Part shown: in pieces, positions 1 to 9,896 of the stretch
Position numbering within the stretch: the stretch's first letter is position 1
Layout: each line of letters begins with the position of its first letter
Origin: Corynebacterium tuscaniense
GTDB lineage: Bacteria > Actinomycetota > Actinomycetes > Mycobacteriales > Mycobacteriaceae
Length of the DNA stretch: 64,000 nt
Direction: 5' to 3'
Assembly: GCF_008693065.1 (NCBI RefSeq)
Contig: NZ_VXKH01000001.1
Location: forward strand, 62,001-126,000
Notes under the pieces: generated by a model
The model's input: the letters and a program-made list of their open reading frames with translations, nothing else
Told to the model about the DNA's origin: nothing
The model's database searches: none
Program-made: the position numbers and the translations under genes

Positions 1-1157
1 ATGAGATGCTCGCTGCTTTTGATGAGCTGCTGGCAGGACTGTTTAGTCCCTCCACGGAGAATCAGCAATTGCCCACGCCGTGGATGATCAAGAACCGAAT
101 GAAGAAGCTTCTGGCAGCCTGTGATCCGAATGTTGATTACTGCTCAAAGAAGAAAAGAGTCCGCGAGCAGAGTGAAGATGTACCGCCGGGGCGCTGCAAG
201 GTCTCATTCAGCGCGGAAAACGAAGATGTTGGCAGCGCTCGCCTGAACGTTGTTGGGGATTGCGCAACAATGGCTTCTATCCGCGCATTCGTCGAAGAAA
301 CAGCGCGTGAACACAAACTGAGCCTGGCGGATGCAACGGTGAAGCTGCTTACCGGAGATGTGGCTCCTGCCGCCAAAGTAGTGGTCTATGGCTACGCGCC
401 GAAGAATGCTGATGGCTTGATTGATCGCACCACCTCGGTATATATCCCCTCGTTCGGCTGGACCACGGCACCGGGAACCGCGATGTTTCACTTCATGGCG
501 GACGCGAATGGCACGGTCGTGGACTTGGACAGCAAGGACCTTAACCGTGCTGTAGCTGGATATGTGGCACCGGATGACATCAAAGCAAAGGTTCGGTGGC
601 GTGACGGTACTTGCGTCTGGCCAGGCTGCCATGTCCCTGCGGAGAGCTGCCAAATGGATCACCGAATTTCTTACCGCGAGGGCGGTCGGACGAAGGTGGG
701 CAATCTCTATTGTCTGTGTCAGCGACATCACAATATAAAAACCGATAAACGTGCGTACTACTTGCCAGATCCGGTGACTGGGGAAGTGGTGTGGCTTTTG
801 CCCGACGGGACGTACATGAAGTCGGAGCGTGAAGGGTTCATTCAAAGACAGGTGCTGGCTGAGAACCCGCAGTGGAAGACAACATTGCGCGGGCTGTTGA
901 AGCTAAGGCGGCATGCAACAAGGTTCTTTGCCCTAGCGCACACGATCATGGACCGGTATGAAGAAAATCGGGACTATGAGGCATGCGTGAATTCGCTCGA
1001 GTCTTTAGAAGCGGAATACAAATTGGTTTTCCCCTTCCACCCAACACCACCGCCAACTACACCAGACCCTGATTTCGAACCTCCACAGGACCCATTGGAT
1101 GATCGGCCCACGGTGCAAGACCTGAGCATGGAGCGCCGAATGAGCCTTCCATCTTAA
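1..1157 (+). CDS. DUF222/13E12-type protein with C-terminal HNH nuclease domain, 5' end missing
   Basis: The frame is already open at the first base, so the start lies outside the window. An ATG at 6 is internal by family length: what remains is about 383 residues, and the family usually runs 400-500. The C-terminal half holds an HNH-type zinc/nuclease core: CVWPGC, then a spaced Cys, MDHR, a GG turn, N-L and a final CQRHHN. This is the layout of the 13E12 (REP13E12/DUF222) proteins that occur in several copies in mycobacterial and corynebacterial genomes. The tail is Pro-rich. The family is predicted to be a nuclease linked to mobile DNA, but the in vivo role is not established. No IS ends or integrase are seen beside it. 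Confidence 0.8.
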   Translation, partial: EMLAAFDELLAGLFSPSTENQQLPTPWMIKNRMKKLLAACDPNVDYCSKKKRVREQSEDVPPGRCKVSFSAENEDVGSARLNVVGDCATMASIRAFVEETAREHKLSLADATVKLLTGDVAPAAKVVVYGYAPKNADGLIDRTTSVYIPSFGWTTAPGTAMFHFMADANGTVVDLDSKDLNRAVAGYVAPDDIKAKVRWRDGTCVWPGCHVPAESCQMDHRISYREGGRTKVGNLYCLCQRHHNIKTDKRAYYLPDPVTGEVVWLLPDGTYMKSEREGFIQRQVLAENPQWKTTLRGLLKLRRHATRFFALAHTIMDRYEENRDYEACVNSLESLEAEYKLVFPFHPTPPPTTPDPDFEPPQDPLDDRPTVQDLSMERRMSLPS

Positions 1158-1221
1158 GTTTGGTGGTGTGTAAAGTGTCTTCAGTAAGTTTGTTCTCATC
1201 CCCTGAAAGTGGAGAATCATT

Positions 1222-2532
1222 TTGTCATCTCAACACACCATGTGGGCACGTCGGGCTGGGGTCTCATTGGCCATGGCAACGTCTCTGTTTTTCACCACCG
1301 CTTGTGGTGCGGGTGAGAAGGGTGCTAACGATGCTGTTTCAGCGGGCGATTACGCGGTGGCAGCACGTGAAAATGTAGTGGACAGCATCGTCGTTGATGG
1401 CACTGTAGAGCCGGTACGTACTGCCGCGATTTCCAGCACTCTGACAGTTCCGGTGGGGACCGTGCATGTGCAGGTAGGGGACCGTGTCAAACAGGGGCAG
1501 CTGCTGGTGACAATGGATACGTCTTCCATCGAGCGTCAGCTGAATGCTTCCGGTGAGCCGATCACGATGACAGCTGCTGCAGGCCAAGTCGAACGTGCAG
1601 TTCAGGACGCCGGTGAGGCCATTCATGACAGCATTAGTTCCATCTTCCCACAGGGGGCTCCGCCGCCACCACCACCGGCACCCGCCCCTGCTCCAGGTCC
1701 GAGCCGGGAGGAGATTGAACAGGCCCTCGTTGAAGCGCATGAACAAGGGCGTGTGGAAGGCCAGAATGAAGCTCAGGCCGCTGTCGAAGAGCAGCTGGGT
1801 ACACAGCAGGGTATTCCACCTGGGATGGGAGAGGATACGAGCACTCTTGAGTACCAGATGGAAGAACGTGAGATTTTTGCGCCGATGGACGGTGTTGTCA
1901 CCAAGATCGAGGCGCAAGAAGGTGCCCCAGCTGCTGGTGCTTTGTTGACTATTGCGGATGCTTCGCGCTTGCTGGTCAAGGCGAATGTGCGTGAGACTGA
2001 CGTGGCCAGGGTGAAGGAAGGCAACCGGGTTGAGTTCACCACCCCCGTGACTGGGGATAAGAAAATTGAGGGTCGCGTGCGCAAAATTGCGCCGATGGCA
2101 GAGGAATCAGACCCAGCGGCACGTGCCATGCAGCAGGGGCAGGGACAGGGACAGTCGAAGGACTCCGGCATTTTGTTCCCAGTGGAGATTGAAGTTGTCG
2201 GGGACATGAATGACCTGCGCTTGGGTGGTTCGGCGCGTGCGGAGATCATCACGGATGAAACTAAGGATGGGTTGAGCATTCCGCGCGACGCGGTCTATGG
2301 GGACGGCAAGGTGCTGGTGCTTGTGCCTGAGGAGGACTCGACGGCGACGGTAGAGGAACGCACGGTGAAAACTGGTGTGAAGAATGACACGGACATCGCC
2401 GTGACTGGTGGTGATCTGAAGGAAGGCGACATGGTTGTTGCCTGGCCTGATGATTACAAGGACAAGGTTGGTGAGACAGTCCAGATCGCCGATGAGTCTT
2501 TTGGCCAGGACAAGAACGATAAGAAGGACTAG
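1222..2532 (+). CDS. MacA/HlyD-type efflux adaptor, probable lipoprotein
   Basis: 436 residues from a TTG start, chosen because GGAG (1211-1214) sits 7 nt upstream; an internal ATG at 1240 has no such site. The N-terminus is a signal peptide with a cysteine at residue 28 in a loose lipobox (TTAC). A biotinyl-lipoyl-like half motif (VPVGTVHVQVGDRVKQGQLL, about 76-95) and its partner (IFAPMDGVVTKIEAQEG, about 218-234) bracket the middle. Beta-barrel and membrane-proximal domains follow. Between the lipoyl halves, where Gram-negative MacA has a long helical hairpin, there is a Pro/Ala-rich run (about 146-160) and a short acidic helix. First gene of an adaptor-ATPase-permease operon, with a 3-nt gap to the ATPase. 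The substrate is unknown; a peptide, lipid or drug is possible. Confidence 0.82.
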   Translation: MSSQHTMWARRAGVSLAMATSLFFTTACGAGEKGANDAVSAGDYAVAARENVVDSIVVDGTVEPVRTAAISSTLTVPVGTVHVQVGDRVKQGQLLVTMDTSSIERQLNASGEPITMTAAAGQVERAVQDAGEAIHDSISSIFPQGAPPPPPPAPAPAPGPSREEIEQALVEAHEQGRVEGQNEAQAAVEEQLGTQQGIPPGMGEDTSTLEYQMEEREIFAPMDGVVTKIEAQEGAPAAGALLTIADASRLLVKANVRETDVARVKEGNRVEFTTPVTGDKKIEGRVRKIAPMAEESDPAARAMQQGQGQGQSKDSGILFPVEIEVVGDMNDLRLGGSARAEIITDETKDGLSIPRDAVYGDGKVLVLVPEEDSTATVEERTVKTGVKNDTDIAVTGGDLKEGDMVVAWPDDYKDKVGETVQIADESFGQDKNDKKD

Positions 2533-2535
2533 ACA

Positions 2536-3282
2536 GTGAGCAGTTCTGTTCACGGTATGACGCCAGAGCTGGTCGAGATTGATCCAGATCAACTGGTGTG
2601 CATGCGAGGAATCGTCAAGACCTACAACCAGGGCAAAGACACTGAGCTGACGGTGCTGCATGGGATCGATTTTGATACCAAGCACGGTGAGTTCGTGTCC
2701 ATCGTGGGGCCTTCGGGCTGCGGTAAGTCGACGCTAATGAACCTGATCGGGATGTTGGATAAGCCCACCCACGGCGGTTACGCGTTCAATGGTGAGGATA
2801 TTTTCATCAAAAATGACAATGAGTTGGCGTCGTACCGCTCGCAAAATATCGGGTTTATTTTCCAGAACTTCAACCTGGTTGGGCGCATTAATGCGTTGCA
2901 GAATGTGGCGATGCCGATGATGTACGCGGGCGTCGGTAAGCAAGAACGCGAGGAGCGTGCCGCCGAGCTTCTGGAGATGGTCGGGATGGGGGACCGAATC
3001 TCACATGCGCCGAACGAGCTTTCTGGTGGCCAGAAGCAACGTGTGGCGATTGCACGCAGCCTTGCGAATGATCCGGATTTGTTGCTGGCGGATGAACCGA
3101 CGGGGGCGTTGGATTCGAGGACGGGCCGCATGGTGATGGATCTGTTCCATCAGCTCAATGAGGAGTACGGCAAGGCCATCGTGTTCATCACTCACAACCC
3201 GGACCTTGCACAAGAAACACGGCGGATTGTGGAGATGAAGGACGGCCGAATCGTCGATGTGCATGCGGGAGGTGGGCGCTAG
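2536..3282 (+). CDS. ABC transporter ATPase, MacB/LolD type
   Basis: 248 residues from GTG at 2536, 3 nt after the adaptor stop. Walker A is GPSGCGKST (about residue 58), the signature is LSGGQKQRVAIARS, and Walker B runs into LLADEPTGALDS, the wording typical of the MacB/LolD/FtsE branch that drives FtsX-type permeases. It energises the permease encoded directly downstream, whose ATG follows this gene's TAG with no gap, so the two are almost certainly translationally coupled. Cytoplasmic, membrane-associated. The family drives conformational coupling across the membrane rather than classic channel import. Confidence 0.92.
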   Translation: MSSSVHGMTPELVEIDPDQLVCMRGIVKTYNQGKDTELTVLHGIDFDTKHGEFVSIVGPSGCGKSTLMNLIGMLDKPTHGGYAFNGEDIFIKNDNELASYRSQNIGFIFQNFNLVGRINALQNVAMPMMYAGVGKQEREERAAELLEMVGMGDRISHAPNELSGGQKQRVAIARSLANDPDLLLADEPTGALDSRTGRMVMDLFHQLNEEYGKAIVFITHNPDLAQETRRIVEMKDGRIVDVHAGGGR

Positions 3283-4578
3283 ATGGAATTGCGTGAATCA
3301 ATCAACCTCGCCGTGGGCAGCTTGCGCACGAACAAGATGCGTTCGGTGCTGACGCTTCTGGGCATCATCATCGGCATCATGGCCGTGATCATCATCATGA
3401 CGTTGGGGCGTGGCCTCCAGAATCAGGTTCTCAGTGGCCTGGAAGACATCGGGGCGTCGCAGCACATCGTGCTGATCACGGAGAAGCCGGAAGAGTCCGA
3501 ACAGCAAGAAGATACGTTTTCCGGTGGCTTTAATATGCCGGTCACGGATGAGCAAGACATGGTCTCTTTGGAGCAACTCCAAGAGATCAAGGATCATTTC
3601 GGGCCACGTGTTGAGGGCGTGGATATTCAGGAAACGCTCTCCGCGGAGACAACCTACGGGGATAAGACAGCCATTGTTGATGTGATTCCGGTGTTGGCGG
3701 ATTCGATGAAGGTCCGCAACGTGGAGCTCTCTTACGGGCGCGCTATTACCGAGCAGGACATTGCCACACAGCGCCCAGTTGCGGTTGTGTCGCAGGAGCT
3801 TGTTGACGCATTCTTTGGCGGTGATGCCGCCTCTGCCATTGGTGAACGCATTGATGTCACAGGTGCATCTACCGGTGTATTCACCATTATTGGCGTCGCT
3901 GAAGGTGAGCAGAAGAGTGCGGATGATTTTGGCCAGCAGACTGCATTCGGACAGATGTACATTCCTGTCAGCGTGTCTGACCGGGTGGGCCAGAAGATCG
4001 AGAATGTCTTCAACTTTGTTGTGATGACTCGCGGTGATGAGGACCCGGCGGCGTTCCGGGAGGAGCTGCAAACGTATCTTGATCGCTGGTATGCGCATAA
4101 CGACGAAGCTCAGGTTGAAGTCATTGATATGCAGGCGGAATTAGCTGCCTTCACGAGCATCTTCGGGATCATCAGTACGGTGCTCGCCGCCATCGCGGGT
4201 ATCTCACTGCTCGTCGGCGGTATTGGCGTGATGAACATTATGTTGATCACGGTGACGGAGCGCACGCGTGAGATCGGTGTGCGTAAGGCCCTTGGTGCAA
4301 CGCAGCGCGATATCCGGACTCAGTTCATCGTTGAGGCAGTCATGGTTGGTTTGCTGGGTGGTGTCATCGGCGTGGTGCTTGGCGGGGGCATAGGCATCTT
4401 CGCTAGTGGCTTCATCGGAATGATCGATGGTGAGTCTTACGGCCCAGTCGCTTTTCCGCCCATTGGCGCAGTTTTGTTCGCGTTGTTGTTCTCTATGGCG
4501 ATTGGTGTGTTCTTTGGTGCTTATCCGGCGAATAAGGCGGCAAAGATGCAGCCTATTGACGCGCTGAGGTACGAGTAG
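3283..4578 (+). CDS. MacB-like FtsX-domain ABC permease
   Basis: 431 residues; the ATG abuts the ATPase stop codon. It opens with a cytoplasmic stretch and one transmembrane helix (about 20-42, TLLGIIIGIMAVIIIM). An extracytoplasmic MacB-type domain of about 230 residues follows. The C-terminal FtsX domain has three helices, including the diagnostic GIGVMNIMLITVTERTREIGVRKALGA coupling segment, quoted here only as GIGVMNIM and REIGVRKALGA. It ends APYPA-like (FGAYPANKAAKMQPIDALRYE). With the adaptor and ATPase it forms a MacAB-like machine. No TolC-like outer-membrane partner is encoded here. Confidence 0.9.
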   Translation: MELRESINLAVGSLRTNKMRSVLTLLGIIIGIMAVIIIMTLGRGLQNQVLSGLEDIGASQHIVLITEKPEESEQQEDTFSGGFNMPVTDEQDMVSLEQLQEIKDHFGPRVEGVDIQETLSAETTYGDKTAIVDVIPVLADSMKVRNVELSYGRAITEQDIATQRPVAVVSQELVDAFFGGDAASAIGERIDVTGASTGVFTIIGVAEGEQKSADDFGQQTAFGQMYIPVSVSDRVGQKIENVFNFVVMTRGDEDPAAFREELQTYLDRWYAHNDEAQVEVIDMQAELAAFTSIFGIISTVLAAIAGISLLVGGIGVMNIMLITVTERTREIGVRKALGATQRDIRTQFIVEAVMVGLLGGVIGVVLGGGIGIFASGFIGMIDGESYGPVAFPPIGAVLFALLFSMAIGVFFGAYPANKAAKMQPIDALRYE

Positions 4579-4588
4579 GCAAACGGGC

Positions 4589-4594
4589 TAGACT
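4589..4594 (+). promoter_or_regulatory. -10 hexamer TAGACT of dnaE (leaderless start)
   Basis: TAGACT lies 8 nt before the dnaE ATG, and there is no purine-rich ribosome site between them, so transcription should begin at or within a base or two of the start codon. No clear -35 is visible. Confidence 0.6.
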
Positions 4595-4602
4595 AAGCAG
4601 CT

Positions 4603-7600
4603 ATGGCCAAGAATTCCTCCTTCGTCCACCTGCATAACCACACCGAGTTTTCCATGCTTGACGGCATGGCAAAGGTGGATTTGTTGGCGGAAGAAGTGGA
4701 CCGCCAGGGCATGCCTGCCGTGGGTATGACGGACCACGGAAACATGTTTGGTTCGAATGCCTTTTACCGCCGTATGACGGAGGCTGGTATCAAGCCGATC
4801 ATTGGTATTGAGGCGTATATGGCCCCGGAGTCACGTTTTAACAAGAAGCGTGTGTTGTGGGGCACCCCTGACCAGAAGAGCGATGATGTCTCCGCTTCGG
4901 GTGCGTACTTGCACCAGACGATGTTGGCGGAGAATGTGACGGGCCTGCGCAATTTGTTCCGGTTGAGCTCTCTTGCGTCGTATGAGGGCCAGTTGGGTAA
5001 GTGGCCACGCATGGATGCGGAGCTGATCGCGGAACATGCGGACGGCATCATTGCCACAACTGGTTGTCCCTCTGGTGATGTGCAGACGCGTTTGCGTCTT
5101 GGGCAGTATGACCAGGCGCTTGAAGCAGCCGCGATGTGGCAGGACATCTACGGTAAGGACAATTACTTCCTTGAGTTAATGGACCATGGCCTGCACATTG
5201 AGCGTCGTGTGCGTGATGATTTGCTGCGCATCGGCCAGGCGTTGGAGTTGCCGCCGTTGGTGACGAATGACTGCCACTACGTCCTTGAATCGCAGGCGCC
5301 GGCACACGAGGCAATGTTGTGTGTGCAGACTGGTAAGACTCTGTTGGACCCGGACCGTTTCAAGTTTGATGGCACTGGTTACTACATCAAGACCGCGCAG
5401 CAGATGCGTGAGGTGTGGGATGACATGGTTCCGGATGCCTGCGATAACACGCTGTGGATTGCGGAACGTGTGGGGGATTACGGCGAGTTGTGGGAAGAGC
5501 ACCCGCATGACCGTATGCCGCTGGCAACTGTGCCGGAGGGGGAGACTCCGACGACGTGGCTGCGCAAGGAAGTGCACCGTGGTCTGCAGGAGCGTTTTGA
5601 CGGTGGCACGGTGCCGGAGGAGTACCTCAAACGCGCGGATTATGAGATTGATGTCATTGACATGAAGGGGTATCCGTCCTACTTTCTCATCGTCGCCGAG
5701 CTGATTAAGCATGCGCGTTCTATTGGTATTCGGGTTGGTCCGGGGCGTGGTTCGGCAGCAGGTTCGCTGGTGGCGTATGCGCTGACCATCACGAATATTG
5801 ATCCGATTGAGCATGGTCTGCTCTTCGAGCGATTTTTGAACCCGGAGCGTCCTTCCGCGCCGGATATTGATATTGACTTTGATGATCGGCGCCGCGGCGA
5901 GATGATCACTTACGCTGCTGAAAACTGGGGCGAGGACAAAATCGCCCAGGTGATCACCTTCGGCACGGTGAAGACGAAGCAGGCGATCAAGGACGCAGCG
6001 AAGGTGAACTTTGGTCAGCCGGGCTTCCAAATGGCGGACCGTATCAATGCAGCGTTGCCGCCGGCGATCATGGCAAAGGATATTCCGCTGGCCGGCATCA
6101 TGGACCCGGAGCATGAGCGGTACTCGGAAGCAGCCGAGGTGCGTTCCATGATTGAGACGGACCCGGATGTGGCCAAGATCTATGAAACGGCGCGCGGGCT
6201 TGAAGGTGTGGTCCGTCAGGCGGGTGTCCACGCCTGTGCGGTGATCATGGCGTCTGTGCCACTCATGGACCATATTCCGATGTGGAAGCGTCCCGCTGAT
6301 GGTGCGTTGATCACTGGGTGGGATTACCCGGCATGTGAGGCCATCGGTTTGCTGAAGATGGATTTCTTGGGTCTGCGCAACCTGACTGTGCTGGGTGACG
6401 CCATTGAGAATATTCAGAAGAACCGTGGTGAACATGTTCATTTAGACACGCTGGATACGGATGATGAGGCGGTCTACGAGTTGTTGTCGCGCGGTGACAC
6501 GTTGGGCGTGTTCCAGCTGGACTCCGGAGGCATGCAGGAGCTGCTGAAGCGTATGAAGCCAACGGGTTTCAATGACATCGTGGCTTCGCTGGCGCTGTAT
6601 CGTCCGGGGCCGATGGGGGTGAATGCGCACTGGGATTATGCGGACCGTAAGAACGGGCGCAAGCCAATTACCCCGATTCACCCGGAGCTGGAAGAGCCAC
6701 TGCGGGAGATTCTGGATGAGACGTATGGTCTGATTGTCTACCAAGAGCAGATCATGAACATCTCCCAGAAGGTGGCTAACTACACCGCTGGTGAAGCTGA
6801 TGGCTTCCGTAAGGCCATGGGTAAGAAGAAGCCTGAGGTGTTGGCTAAGGAGTATGAGAAGTTCTCCGAAGGCATGTTCAGCAACGGCTATTCCAAGGGT
6901 GCAGTGGATGCGTTGTGGGGAACGATTGAGCCGTTTGCATCCTACGCGTTTAACAAGTCGCACGCTGCAGGTTATGCGCTGGTGTCTTATTGGACTGCCT
7001 ACCTGAAGGCGAATTATGCGGCTGAATATATGGCGGCCCTGTTGACGTCGGTAGGCGATAAGAAGGACAAGTCGGCGATCTACCTTGCGGATTGCCGCCA
7101 CCTGGGCATTTCCGTGTTGCCACCGGACATTAATGAGTCGGAGGAGAACTTCCTCGCTGTGGACAAGGACATCCGTTACGGGTTGGCTGCTGTGCGCAAC
7201 GTGGGCGTGGAAGTTGTGGAATCGATCCGGGAGACCCGTCGAACGAAGGGCGATTTCACATCCTTCTCCGATTACCTGGACAAGATTGATCTTCTGCCGT
7301 GCAACAAGCGCATCACGGAGTCTTTGATCAAGGCAGGTGCGTTCGACTCTTTGGGGCACCCGCGCAAGGGCCTCATGCTTGTGTCTGACGATGCGGTGGA
7401 TTCAGTGCTGACCACGAAGAAGGCTGCGGATAAGGGGCAGTTTGATCTCTTCGCATCGCTTGGCGACGCGGAAGCGGCGGCCGCATTCTCCATCGAGGTT
7501 CCCGACGATGAGTGGGAAAAGAAGCACAAGCTGGCGCTCGAACGTGAAATGTTGGGTCTTTATGTGTCCGGGCACCCGCTGGACGGATTCGAAGAAGCGA

Positions 7601-8157
7601 TTGCGGCACAGACGGATACGCCACTGCCGAAGATTCTCGAAGGTGGGATGCGCCATGGTGATGAGGTCACCATTGGCGGCATTATTTCGGCGGTGGACCG
7701 GAGGTTCTCTAAGAAGGACGGCTCGCCGTGGGCCATTGTCACACTGGAGGATCACCACGGCGCCCAGGTCGAGGTGCTGTTGTTCAATAAGGTGTACGCG
7801 CTCGTTGCCCCGCAGATCGTGGAGGACAACATCATCCTGGTCAAAGCGCATGTTTCCATCCGTGATGAGCGCATGAGTCTCTTCGGCGATGACGTGAAGG
7901 TGCCGGAGCTGGGGCCAGGCAATGGTGCTGGTCTGCCATTGCGACTGACGCTGCGCACGGAACAGTGCACGATGGACAACATCCAGAAATTAAAACAGGT
8001 CCTGACAAACAATCCGGGTGATTCGGATGTTTACCTGAACCTGGTGAATGGGGACCACTCCCAACTGATGATTCTGGGCGATCACCTCAGGGTGGAGCGG
8101 TCCGGCAGCCTCATGGGCGACCTGAAGGCCGCGATGGGCGCTGGGGTGTTGGGCTAA
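4603..8157 (+). CDS. dnaE: DNA polymerase III alpha subunit
   Basis: 1184 residues, the usual size of the actinobacterial replicative DnaE1. An N-terminal PHP domain begins [13 protein letters not shown] (about 9-21). The polymerase palm carries the catalytic aspartates in [12 protein letters not shown] (about 419-430). The fingers and thumb show [15 protein letters not shown] and [12 protein letters not shown], followed by the tandem helix-hairpin-helix and an OB-fold ([14 protein letters not shown], about 1025 onward). It synthesises both strands at the replication fork. In mycobacteria the PHP domain of DnaE1 supplies proofreading, and metal-binding HxH residues are visible here. It has its own leaderless promoter, and its stop is 2 bp from the converging downstream gene. 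Confidence 0.98.
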   Translation: MAKNSSFVHLHNHTEFSMLDGMAKVDLLAEEVDRQGMPAVGMTDHGNMFGSNAFYRRMTEAGIKPIIGIEAYMAPESRFNKKRVLWGTPDQKSDDVSASGAYLHQTMLAENVTGLRNLFRLSSLASYEGQLGKWPRMDAELIAEHADGIIATTGCPSGDVQTRLRLGQYDQALEAAAMWQDIYGKDNYFLELMDHGLHIERRVRDDLLRIGQALELPPLVTNDCHYVLESQAPAHEAMLCVQTGKTLLDPDRFKFDGTGYYIKTAQQMREVWDDMVPDACDNTLWIAERVGDYGELWEEHPHDRMPLATVPEGETPTTWLRKEVHRGLQERFDGGTVPEEYLKRADYEIDVIDMKGYPSYFLIVAELIKHARSIGIRVGPGRGSAAGSLVAYALTITNIDPIEHGLLFERFLNPERPSAPDIDIDFDDRRRGEMITYAAENWGEDKIAQVITFGTVKTKQAIKDAAKVNFGQPGFQMADRINAALPPAIMAKDIPLAGIMDPEHERYSEAAEVRSMIETDPDVAKIYETARGLEGVVRQAGVHACAVIMASVPLMDHIPMWKRPADGALITGWDYPACEAIGLLKMDFLGLRNLTVLGDAIENIQKNRGEHVHLDTLDTDDEAVYELLSRGDTLGVFQLDSGGMQELLKRMKPTGFNDIVASLALYRPGPMGVNAHWDYADRKNGRKPITPIHPELEEPLREILDETYGLIVYQEQIMNISQKVANYTAGEADGFRKAMGKKKPEVLAKEYEKFSEGMFSNGYSKGAVDALWGTIEPFASYAFNKSHAAGYALVSYWTAYLKANYAAEYMAALLTSVGDKKDKSAIYLADCRHLGISVLPPDINESEENFLAVDKDIRYGLAAVRNVGVEVVESIRETRRTKGDFTSFSDYLDKIDLLPCNKRITESLIKAGAFDSLGHPRKGLMLVSDDAVDSVLTTKKAADKGQFDLFASLGDAEAAAAFSIEVPDDEWEKKHKLALEREMLGLYVSGHPLDGFEEAIAAQTDTPLPKILEGGMRHGDEVTIGGIISAVDRRFSKKDGSPWAIVTLEDHHGAQVEVLLFNKVYALVAPQIVEDNIILVKAHVSIRDERMSLFGDDVKVPELGPGNGAGLPLRLTLRTEQCTMDNIQKLKQVLTNNPGDSDVYLNLVNGDHSQLMILGDHLRVERSGSLMGDLKAAMGAGVLG

Positions 8158-8159
8158 CT

Positions 8160-8534
8160 TTATTTCCCGCCGAGTCGAGCCCGCAGGTCAGGGTTGAGCA
8201 GGAGAACAATCTCCCCAACCTTGGCCAGCATGGTAATGGCCGCTGCGACAGTAGCAACGATCAAAGAGAGCATCTTGAAGTGGTTGCTCTGCATGTAGGC
8301 ACCAACGCGGTTCAGGGTAGAAGAGTTCTCGGGAAATCCCCCGTCTGGAGCCGGGTCGCTGGAAGCGCCGTTCGTATCCCACCGGTCCTTGGTGGGATCA
8401 AGCTCGTTATTGTCCTTTGTGTCTCGGGTTTCCTGGCTTTCCTTCACCTCCGCAGTGGTTTCTGCCAAGGCGGCGGGAGTGACAGAGAAAGCGGTGGTGG
8501 CCGCGAGCGCGGCGGCGATGAGGGTCTTCTTCAC
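8160..8534 (-). CDS. Small exported protein with C-terminal membrane helix, unknown function
   Basis: 124 residues from a GTG start with AAGGAG 5 nt upstream. It has a clear signal peptide (MKKTLIAAALAATTAFS...) with an AxA cleavage site (ALAE, about 22-25). A charged, Asp/Asn/Thr-rich linker (about 25-70) follows, then one hydrophobic helix (about 89-115) and a short basic tail (ARLGGK). This suggests an exported linker anchored by its C-terminus. I recognise no domain. It converges on dnaE with only 2 bp between the stops, and no terminator hairpin is visible there. Confidence 0.75.
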   Translation of the reverse strand: MKKTLIAAALAATTAFSVTPAALAETTAEVKESQETRDTKDNNELDPTKDRWDTNGASSDPAPDGGFPENSSTLNRVGAYMQSNHFKMLSLIVATVAAAITMLAKVGEIVLLLNPDLRARLGGK

Positions 8535-8610
8535 GGGGGCTCCTTCTTGAGATTTCTAACCGCGAAAAGTGTACGTCCTTGCCGGGGTAAAACCAAGAGA
8601 TAAAGGGGGC

Positions 8611-8616
8611 TAAGAT
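8611..8616 (+). promoter_or_regulatory. -10 hexamer TAAGAT of ilvA (leaderless start)
   Basis: TAAGAT is 8 nt before the ilvA ATG and no Shine-Dalgarno lies between, matching the leaderless pattern of dnaE, smc and tex in this window. Confidence 0.6.
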
Positions 8617-8624
8617 ATGGGCCT

Positions 8625-9896
8625 ATGACTTTCGCACCCGTCCACGCAGCCGATATCCAAGCAGCACAGGCGGATATTTCCCGCATTATTGCTCCGACTC
8701 CGCTGCAGTACTGCCCGCGGCTTTCGCAGCAGTATGGCGTGGAGGTGTATCTGAAGCGTGAAGATCTTCAGGATGTGCGGTCGTACAAGATTCGCGGTGC
8801 ATATTACAACATTTCCAAGCTTTCCGCAGACGAAAAGGCAGCCGGTGTCGTCGCAGCATCAGCTGGTAACCACGCGCAGGGTGTGGCGTACGCATGCCGC
8901 TCGATGGGGATTGACGGCAAGATCTTTGTGCCGAAGCGCACGCCGAAGCAGAAGCGTGACCGGATTTTGGTGCACGGTGGGGATTCGGTTGAGCTTGTAT
9001 TGACCGGCAACAACTTTGACGAGGCAGCAGAAGCAGCCCACGAGGATGCTCTCGCACGCGGTGCCACCATGGTGGAGCCGTTCAATGCGCGTAACACTGT
9101 GATTGGACAGGGCACCGTGGCAGCAGAGGTAGTGACGCAGCTTTCGGCGCTGGGGAAGTCGCTAGACAACATTCTGGTGCCTGTCGGCGGTGGCGGGCTC
9201 ATCGCCGGTAGCGCTTCTTACTTGGCTGATATGTCGCCACGCACTGCCATTGTGGGACTGGAACCGGCCGGAGCGGCGTCGATGGCGGCGGCGATGAAAG
9301 CGGGGGAGCCGGTCACGCTGAAGGACGTGGACCCTTTCGTTGATGGTGCCGCCGTGAAGCGCGTTGGTGATATTAACTACGAGATCGTGGAACAGAACCA
9401 GGGCCGGATTCATCTCACTGACGTGGATGAAGGTGCGGTGTGCACGAACATGCTGGACTTGTATCAAAACGAAGGCATCATCGCGGAGCCCGCCGGTGCG
9501 TTGTCGGTGGCAGGTCTGGCTGAGGTGAACCTCGCGCCGGGCAGCACCGTGGTGTGCGTGGTCTCCGGCGGTAATAATGACGTGCTGCGCTACGCCGAGA
9601 TTATGGAGCGTTCCCTGGTCCACCGCGGTCTGAAGCACTACTTCCTGGTCAACTTTGCGCAGGAGCCGGGCCAGCTGCGCCGTTTCCTCAACGATGTCCT
9701 GGGCCCGGACGATGATATTGCACTCTTCGAGTACCTGAAGAAGAACAACCGCGAAACCGGTGCGGCGCTCGTTGGCCTGGAATTGGCGCGTGCAACGGAC
9801 TTGGAGCCGTTGCTGCAGCGTATGGAGGATGCTTCCTTTGACTGTGAGCGGCTCATGCCGGGTACTCCGGAGTATGACTACATCGTTATCGGCTAA
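8625..9896 (+). CDS. ilvA: Threonine dehydratase (biosynthetic)
   Basis: 423 residues. It deaminates threonine to 2-oxobutanoate, the first committed step to isoleucine. The PLP-dependent fold is clear: the lysine sits in DVRSYKIRGAYY (about 46-57), a glycine loop is in LVPVGGGGLIAG, and a substrate loop is in ASAGNHAQGVAY. After about residue 325 there is one ACT-like regulatory domain (HYFLVNFAQEPGQLRRFLNDV onward, cut short here), which in this family binds isoleucine for feedback control. Corynebacterial IlvA has a single such domain, as here, unlike the two of E. coli. It overlaps treZ tail to tail by 11 nt. Confidence 0.96.
   Translation: MTFAPVHAADIQAAQADISRIIAPTPLQYCPRLSQQYGVEVYLKREDLQDVRSYKIRGAYYNISKLSADEKAAGVVAASAGNHAQGVAYACRSMGIDGKIFVPKRTPKQKRDRILVHGGDSVELVLTGNNFDEAAEAAHEDALARGATMVEPFNARNTVIGQGTVAAEVVTQLSALGKSLDNILVPVGGGGLIAGSASYLADMSPRTAIVGLEPAGAASMAAAMKAGEPVTLKDVDPFVDGAAVKRVGDINYEIVEQNQGRIHLTDVDEGAVCTNMLDLYQNEGIIAEPAGALSVAGLAEVNLAPGSTVVCVVSGGNNDVLRYAEIMERSLVHRGLKHYFLVNFAQEPGQLRRFLNDVLGPDDDIALFEYLKKNNRETGAALVGLELARATDLEPLLQRMEDASFDCERLMPGTPEYDYIVIG

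Noticed and set aside
1-1157. The HNH gene as part of a transposon or restriction system
   Set aside because: DUF222/HNH genes are common single genes in this group; no inverted repeats, methylase or transposase is seen beside it.
5176-6441. A 421-residue open frame opposite dnaE
   Set aside because: It lies wholly antisense to conserved polymerase motifs, and its Arg/His/Thr-rich product has no recognisable feature.
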